Below, in pieces: positions 61,253-64,000 of a stretch of 64,000 bases of DNA. The stretch lies in NCBI GenBank assembly GCA_020024265.1, contig JAHHTW010000009.1:9331-73330 (forward strand), in the 5' to 3' direction. The notes below the pieces were generated by a model. That model was not told the DNA's origin. It saw only the letters and a program-made list of their open reading frames with translations, and searched no databases. Within the stretch, counting starts at the first letter, position 1, and each line of letters begins with the position of its first letter. Source of the DNA: Anaerotignum sp. (GTDB lineage: Bacteria > Bacillota > Clostridia > Lachnospirales > Anaerotignaceae). A program made the position numbers and the translations under genes.

Positions 61253-62742
61253 GAACAGGTCAAGTGATATTGGTTGGCGCAGGTCCCGGTGATCCCAGTC
61301 TTTTGACGCTGAAAGGCAGACAGGCAATTGCGGCAGCAGATGTGGTTATATATGATCGATTGGTTAGTCCGGAGATTTTGCGTATGATTCCTGCACATGC
61401 AGAATGTATCAACGTGGGAAAAGAAGCCTCACACCACCGTGTGCCACAGGAACAGATTCAACAAATACTTTTGGAAAAAGCACGGAAGGGAAAACGGGTG
61501 GTGCGTCTGAAAGGGGGAGATCCCTTCTTATTTGGACGGGGCGGAGAAGAACTGGAATTTTTGGCGCAGCATGATATTGATTTTCAAGAGATCCCGGGTG
61601 TCACATCGGCAATTGCAGTTCCGGCATATGCGGGTATTCCGGTTACACATCGGGATTTTTGCTCCTCATTGCATGTGATTACCGGTCATCAACGTATGGG
61701 CAAGCAGCCAAATATTGCATTTGATGCACTGGTGAAAGCCGGAGGAACATTGGTGTTTTTGATGGGCGTCCATGCATTACACAATATTTGTGAGGGGCTT
61801 TTGCAAGCAGGTATGTCTTCGGATATGCCGGCAGCTATCATGGAAAATGGAACCGTATCAAAACAACGTACTATACAGGCAACTCTTTCTACATTGGAGC
61901 AAAAGGCGGAGGCAGCAAAAGTCGAAAGTCCTTCGGTTATTGTGATTGGTGGTGTTTGTTCACTTGCCAAAAAGCTCAATTGGTTTGATCATCTTCCATT
62001 AAAAAACAGAAAAATCATTGTCACCAGACCCAAAGAGCGTGCAGGTACACTTTCCGAACGCCTGCGTGCATTGGGAGCAGATGTGACAGAGTTTCCATGT
62101 ATAGAAACCATACCTTATACACCCTGTCCAGAAATGGAGGAAGCAATTTTACACATAGATACATATGCATGGTTGGTATTTACAAGCCCGGCAGGTGTTT
62201 CTACGCTGATGGATTGGGTATATGCAACGAATAGAGATGTACGTGTTTTGGGGCGTATTCGTTTGGCAGCCATTGGTCCCGGAACAGATCGGGAACTGCG
62301 TAAGTATGGGTTGTGTGCAGACTTGATTCCGGATGTTTATGATGGTGCGCATTTGGCAAAAGCGCTTTGCAAAGCACAGCCGACAGGAAAGGTATTGATT
62401 TTGCGTGCGCAATGGGGAACACCTGCACTGACAGATATATTGGCGCAAGCAGATATTGCATATGATGATATTCGGTGCTACGAAACAAAATATACCTGTC
62501 CAAATGTGGAAGATGTGCGACAGCTTTTGTTACAGGAAGATGCACCAATGGTTACATTTACAAGTACATCCACCGTACGTGGCTTTGTTTCTGCGATTGG
62601 GGATATTCCACATGAAAAAATAACAGCAGTATGCCTAGGGAAACAAACAGAAGAAGAAGCGCAAAAATACCATTTGCGTACGATCACTGCAAAAGAAGCA
62701 ACGATGGATGCTTTGATTGCACGAATTGTAGAAGGAGAATGA
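61249..62742 (+). CDS. cobA-hemD: Uroporphyrinogen-III C-methyltransferase / uroporphyrinogen-III synthase fusion
   Basis: A 497-residue fusion common in Clostridia. Residues 1 to about 245 are SUMT/CobA, which makes precorrin-2: GAGPGDPSLLTLKGRQAI, the VVRLKGGDPFLFGRGGEE SAM site, GVTSAIAVPAYAGIPVTHR. Residues about 250-497 are HemD: KIIVTRPKERAGTLSERLRALGADV, FTSPAGVSTLMDW and TFTSTSTVRGF. It cyclises hydroxymethylbilane and commits the product to siroheme/cobalamin. hemB follows after 1 nt. Confidence 0.96.
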   Translation: MRTGQVILVGAGPGDPSLLTLKGRQAIAAADVVIYDRLVSPEILRMIPAHAECINVGKEASHHRVPQEQIQQILLEKARKGKRVVRLKGGDPFLFGRGGEELEFLAQHDIDFQEIPGVTSAIAVPAYAGIPVTHRDFCSSLHVITGHQRMGKQPNIAFDALVKAGGTLVFLMGVHALHNICEGLLQAGMSSDMPAAIMENGTVSKQRTIQATLSTLEQKAEAAKVESPSVIVIGGVCSLAKKLNWFDHLPLKNRKIIVTRPKERAGTLSERLRALGADVTEFPCIETIPYTPCPEMEEAILHIDTYAWLVFTSPAGVSTLMDWVYATNRDVRVLGRIRLAAIGPGTDRELRKYGLCADLIPDVYDGAHLAKALCKAQPTGKVLILRAQWGTPALTDILAQADIAYDDIRCYETKYTCPNVEDVRQLLLQEDAPMVTFTSTSTVRGFVSAIGDIPHEKITAVCLGKQTEEEAQKYHLRTITAKEATMDALIARIVEGE

Positions 62743-62743
62743 A

Positions 62744-63727
62744 ATGAACTTGATTTATAGACCTCGTCGTCTGCGAAAAGACGATACCATTCGGCGGATG
62801 TGTCGTGAAACCAGAGTTTCCAGTGATAGTTTGATTTATCCGATTTTTGTAGATGAAATGCTTTTGGGAAAGAGAGAAATCGCATCTATGCCGGGACAGT
62901 ATCAATACGGTTTGGATACGGTGGATCAAGCGGTAATGGAGTGTATACAGGCAGGTGTCAAAAGCTGTCTGTTATTTGGGATTCCCAGCCATAAAGATGC
63001 ATTGGGTTCTTCTGCATGGGCAGAAAATGGTGTCATACAGCAGGCAATACGTAAAATCAAAGAAAAATTTCCTGATTTTTATGTAATTACAGATATATGT
63101 CTATGCGAATACACGGATCATGGACATTGCGGTGTACTTTGCAAAGAACAGGTGGATAATGATCAAACATTGGATTTGCTTGCAAAAGTAGCATTGTCCC
63201 ATGTCAGAGCGGGGGCGGATATGGTAGCACCCTCTGATATGATGGATGGGCATGTGGCAATGCTGAGAAAAACATTGGATGAAGCGGGTTTTATAGATAT
63301 ACCCATTATGGCATATTCGGCAAAATATGCTTCTGCGTTTTATGGACCTTTTCGCTCTGCTGCTGGCTCTGCACCGGCATTTGGTGATCGCAAAGGGTAT
63401 CAGATGGATCCGCACAATCGAAAAGAAGCGATCAAAGAATGTTCTTTGGATGTAGAGGAAGGCGCAGATTTGATTATGGTCAAACCCGCACTATCTTATT
63501 TGGACATCATTCGAGAATGTGCAGATACATTTGATGTACCTGTGGCGGCATATGCGGTATCAGGAGAATATGCCATGATCAAAGCGGCAGCGCAGGCAGG
63601 CTTGGTGGATGAATACAAAATTATGTGTGAGGCTGCTTTGGCTGTGTTCCGTGCAGGCGCTCATATTTTGATTACATACTATGCAAAAGAGCTTGCAGCA
63701 GCGATACAAAAACAGGATATTGGATGA
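62744..63727 (+). CDS. hemB: Porphobilinogen synthase (delta-aminolevulinate dehydratase)
   Basis: HemB, 327 residues, condenses two aminolevulinates. The active-site lysines are in YSAKYASAFYGPFR and MVKPALSYLD. The zinc-type Cys region is ICLCEYTDHGHCG, so it is a zinc enzyme rather than the magnesium-only kind. GAAGGAG precedes ATG 62744. hemA and hemL, which often sit in this operon, are not seen; a terminator follows. Confidence 0.97.
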   Translation: MNLIYRPRRLRKDDTIRRMCRETRVSSDSLIYPIFVDEMLLGKREIASMPGQYQYGLDTVDQAVMECIQAGVKSCLLFGIPSHKDALGSSAWAENGVIQQAIRKIKEKFPDFYVITDICLCEYTDHGHCGVLCKEQVDNDQTLDLLAKVALSHVRAGADMVAPSDMMDGHVAMLRKTLDEAGFIDIPIMAYSAKYASAFYGPFRSAAGSAPAFGDRKGYQMDPHNRKEAIKECSLDVEEGADLIMVKPALSYLDIIRECADTFDVPVAAYAVSGEYAMIKAAAQAGLVDEYKIMCEAALAVFRAGAHILITYYAKELAAAIQKQDIG

Positions 63728-63759
63728 CAGAACCATAACAGAAGGTTTCAAAGAGTCCT

Positions 63760-63803
63760 CCCCTTTGGTAAATCGGATCTAGATTTCCAAAGGGGTATTT
63801 TTT
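63760..63803 (+). terminator. Intrinsic terminator of the hem operon
   Basis: CCCCTTTGG (63760-63768) pairs with CCAAAGGGG (63787-63795), extended by AAATC/GATTT inside, then TATTTTTT. Confidence 0.9.
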
Positions 63804-63964
63804 GTTGGAAAATTTGGACATATGCTGTTCATAAGAGATAATTGTATTTGCAAAGCGCAAGCAAAAGTGTTGTATTGCATAAGCAAGAAGGTATATATTG
63901 GAAGAATGGAACAAGAGGAAAAAGCAATATGGTATCAAAAGTAAGAAAAAAACGAAAAAAATTG

Positions 63965-63993
63965 TTGACAGAGGGGTGGGGCTATGGTATGAT
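63965..63993 (+). promoter_or_regulatory. Sigma-A promoter pointing off the right edge
   Basis: TTGACA at 63965-63970, a 17-nt spacer and TATGAT at 63988-63993. The gene it drives lies outside the window. Confidence 0.8.
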
Positions 63994-64000
63994 ACCAATT

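Noticed and set aside
63929..64000. Possible start of a basic protein at the right edge
   Set aside because: A good promoter lies inside it and only 24 codons are visible, so it cannot be supported.

Overview
The window looks like chromosome of an anaerobic, spore-forming Clostridia member (Bacillota, probably Lachnospirales, possibly Anaerotignum-like; the genus is inference). Evidence: sporulation genes (spoVAA, spoVAB, spoIVA, a SpoVB/YtgP-type flippase, sigH), strict-anaerobe enzymes (pyruvate formate-lyase and its radical-SAM activase, the anaerobic cobaltochelatase CbiK), a T-box leader, mini-RNase III, and AT-leaning DNA with AGGAGG ribosome sites and TTGACA-17-TATAAT promoters. I see no phage, IS element, CRISPR array or rRNA. 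One tRNA (Thr-GGT) is present.

Layout. 1-8.7 kb: end of rarA, a hypothetical, spoVAA-spoVAB, a cytidylate-kinase-like gene, spoIVA, a cold-shock gene, typA and a flippase. 8.8-14 kb: mutS2, then a two-component pair split by an opposing small membrane gene. 14.5-17.6 kb (minus): pflA-pflB behind a ZTP riboswitch. 18-20.5 kb: a LysR regulator divergent from a two-gene ChrA transporter and a C_GCAxxG_C_C protein. 20.8-23.1 kb (minus): an FAD-dependent dehydrogenase behind a guanine-type purine riboswitch, and a flavodoxin. 23.3-27.4 kb: a sodium:solute symporter facing an operon of CPBP protease, TlpA-like lipoprotein, a 49-residue CD1871A-type CXXC protein and a membrane polyferredoxin. 28-36.4 kb: a Cache-GGDEF-EAL protein with an isochorismatase-fold hydrolase and an M29 aminopeptidase, a GNAT/DUF2156 pair, and a secreted NlpC/P60 protein. 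36.6-42.4 kb: ispF, then cysE-cysS under a Cys T-box, followed by mrnC-rlmB-yacP-sigH and tRNA-Thr. 42.9-50.6 kb: a zinc-ribbon TPR protein, folC, mltG-trmR-U32 peptidase, MarR, and a LUD protein.

50.8-58.3 kb is the most interesting block. A thiolase and both subunits of an acetoacetate-type CoA-transferase (minus strand) face an HxlR regulator and a plus-strand set of BKACE (beta-keto acid cleavage enzyme), BCCT transporter and ketopantoate-reductase-like dehydrogenase. Together they make a coherent route: import of a zwitterion-like beta-hydroxy acid, oxidation to the beta-keto acid, cleavage with acetyl-CoA to acyl-CoA plus acetoacetate, CoA transfer, and thiolysis to acetyl-CoA. It resembles carnitine degradation, but uses an unexpected dehydrogenase family and a transporter with a changed aromatic box, so the substrate is open.

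58.7-63.7 kb: cbiK, then sirC-hemC-cobA/hemD-hemB, the front end of siroheme/cobalamin synthesis, preceded by a consensus promoter and an early terminator. hemA and hemL are not in the window. Another consensus promoter points off the right edge.
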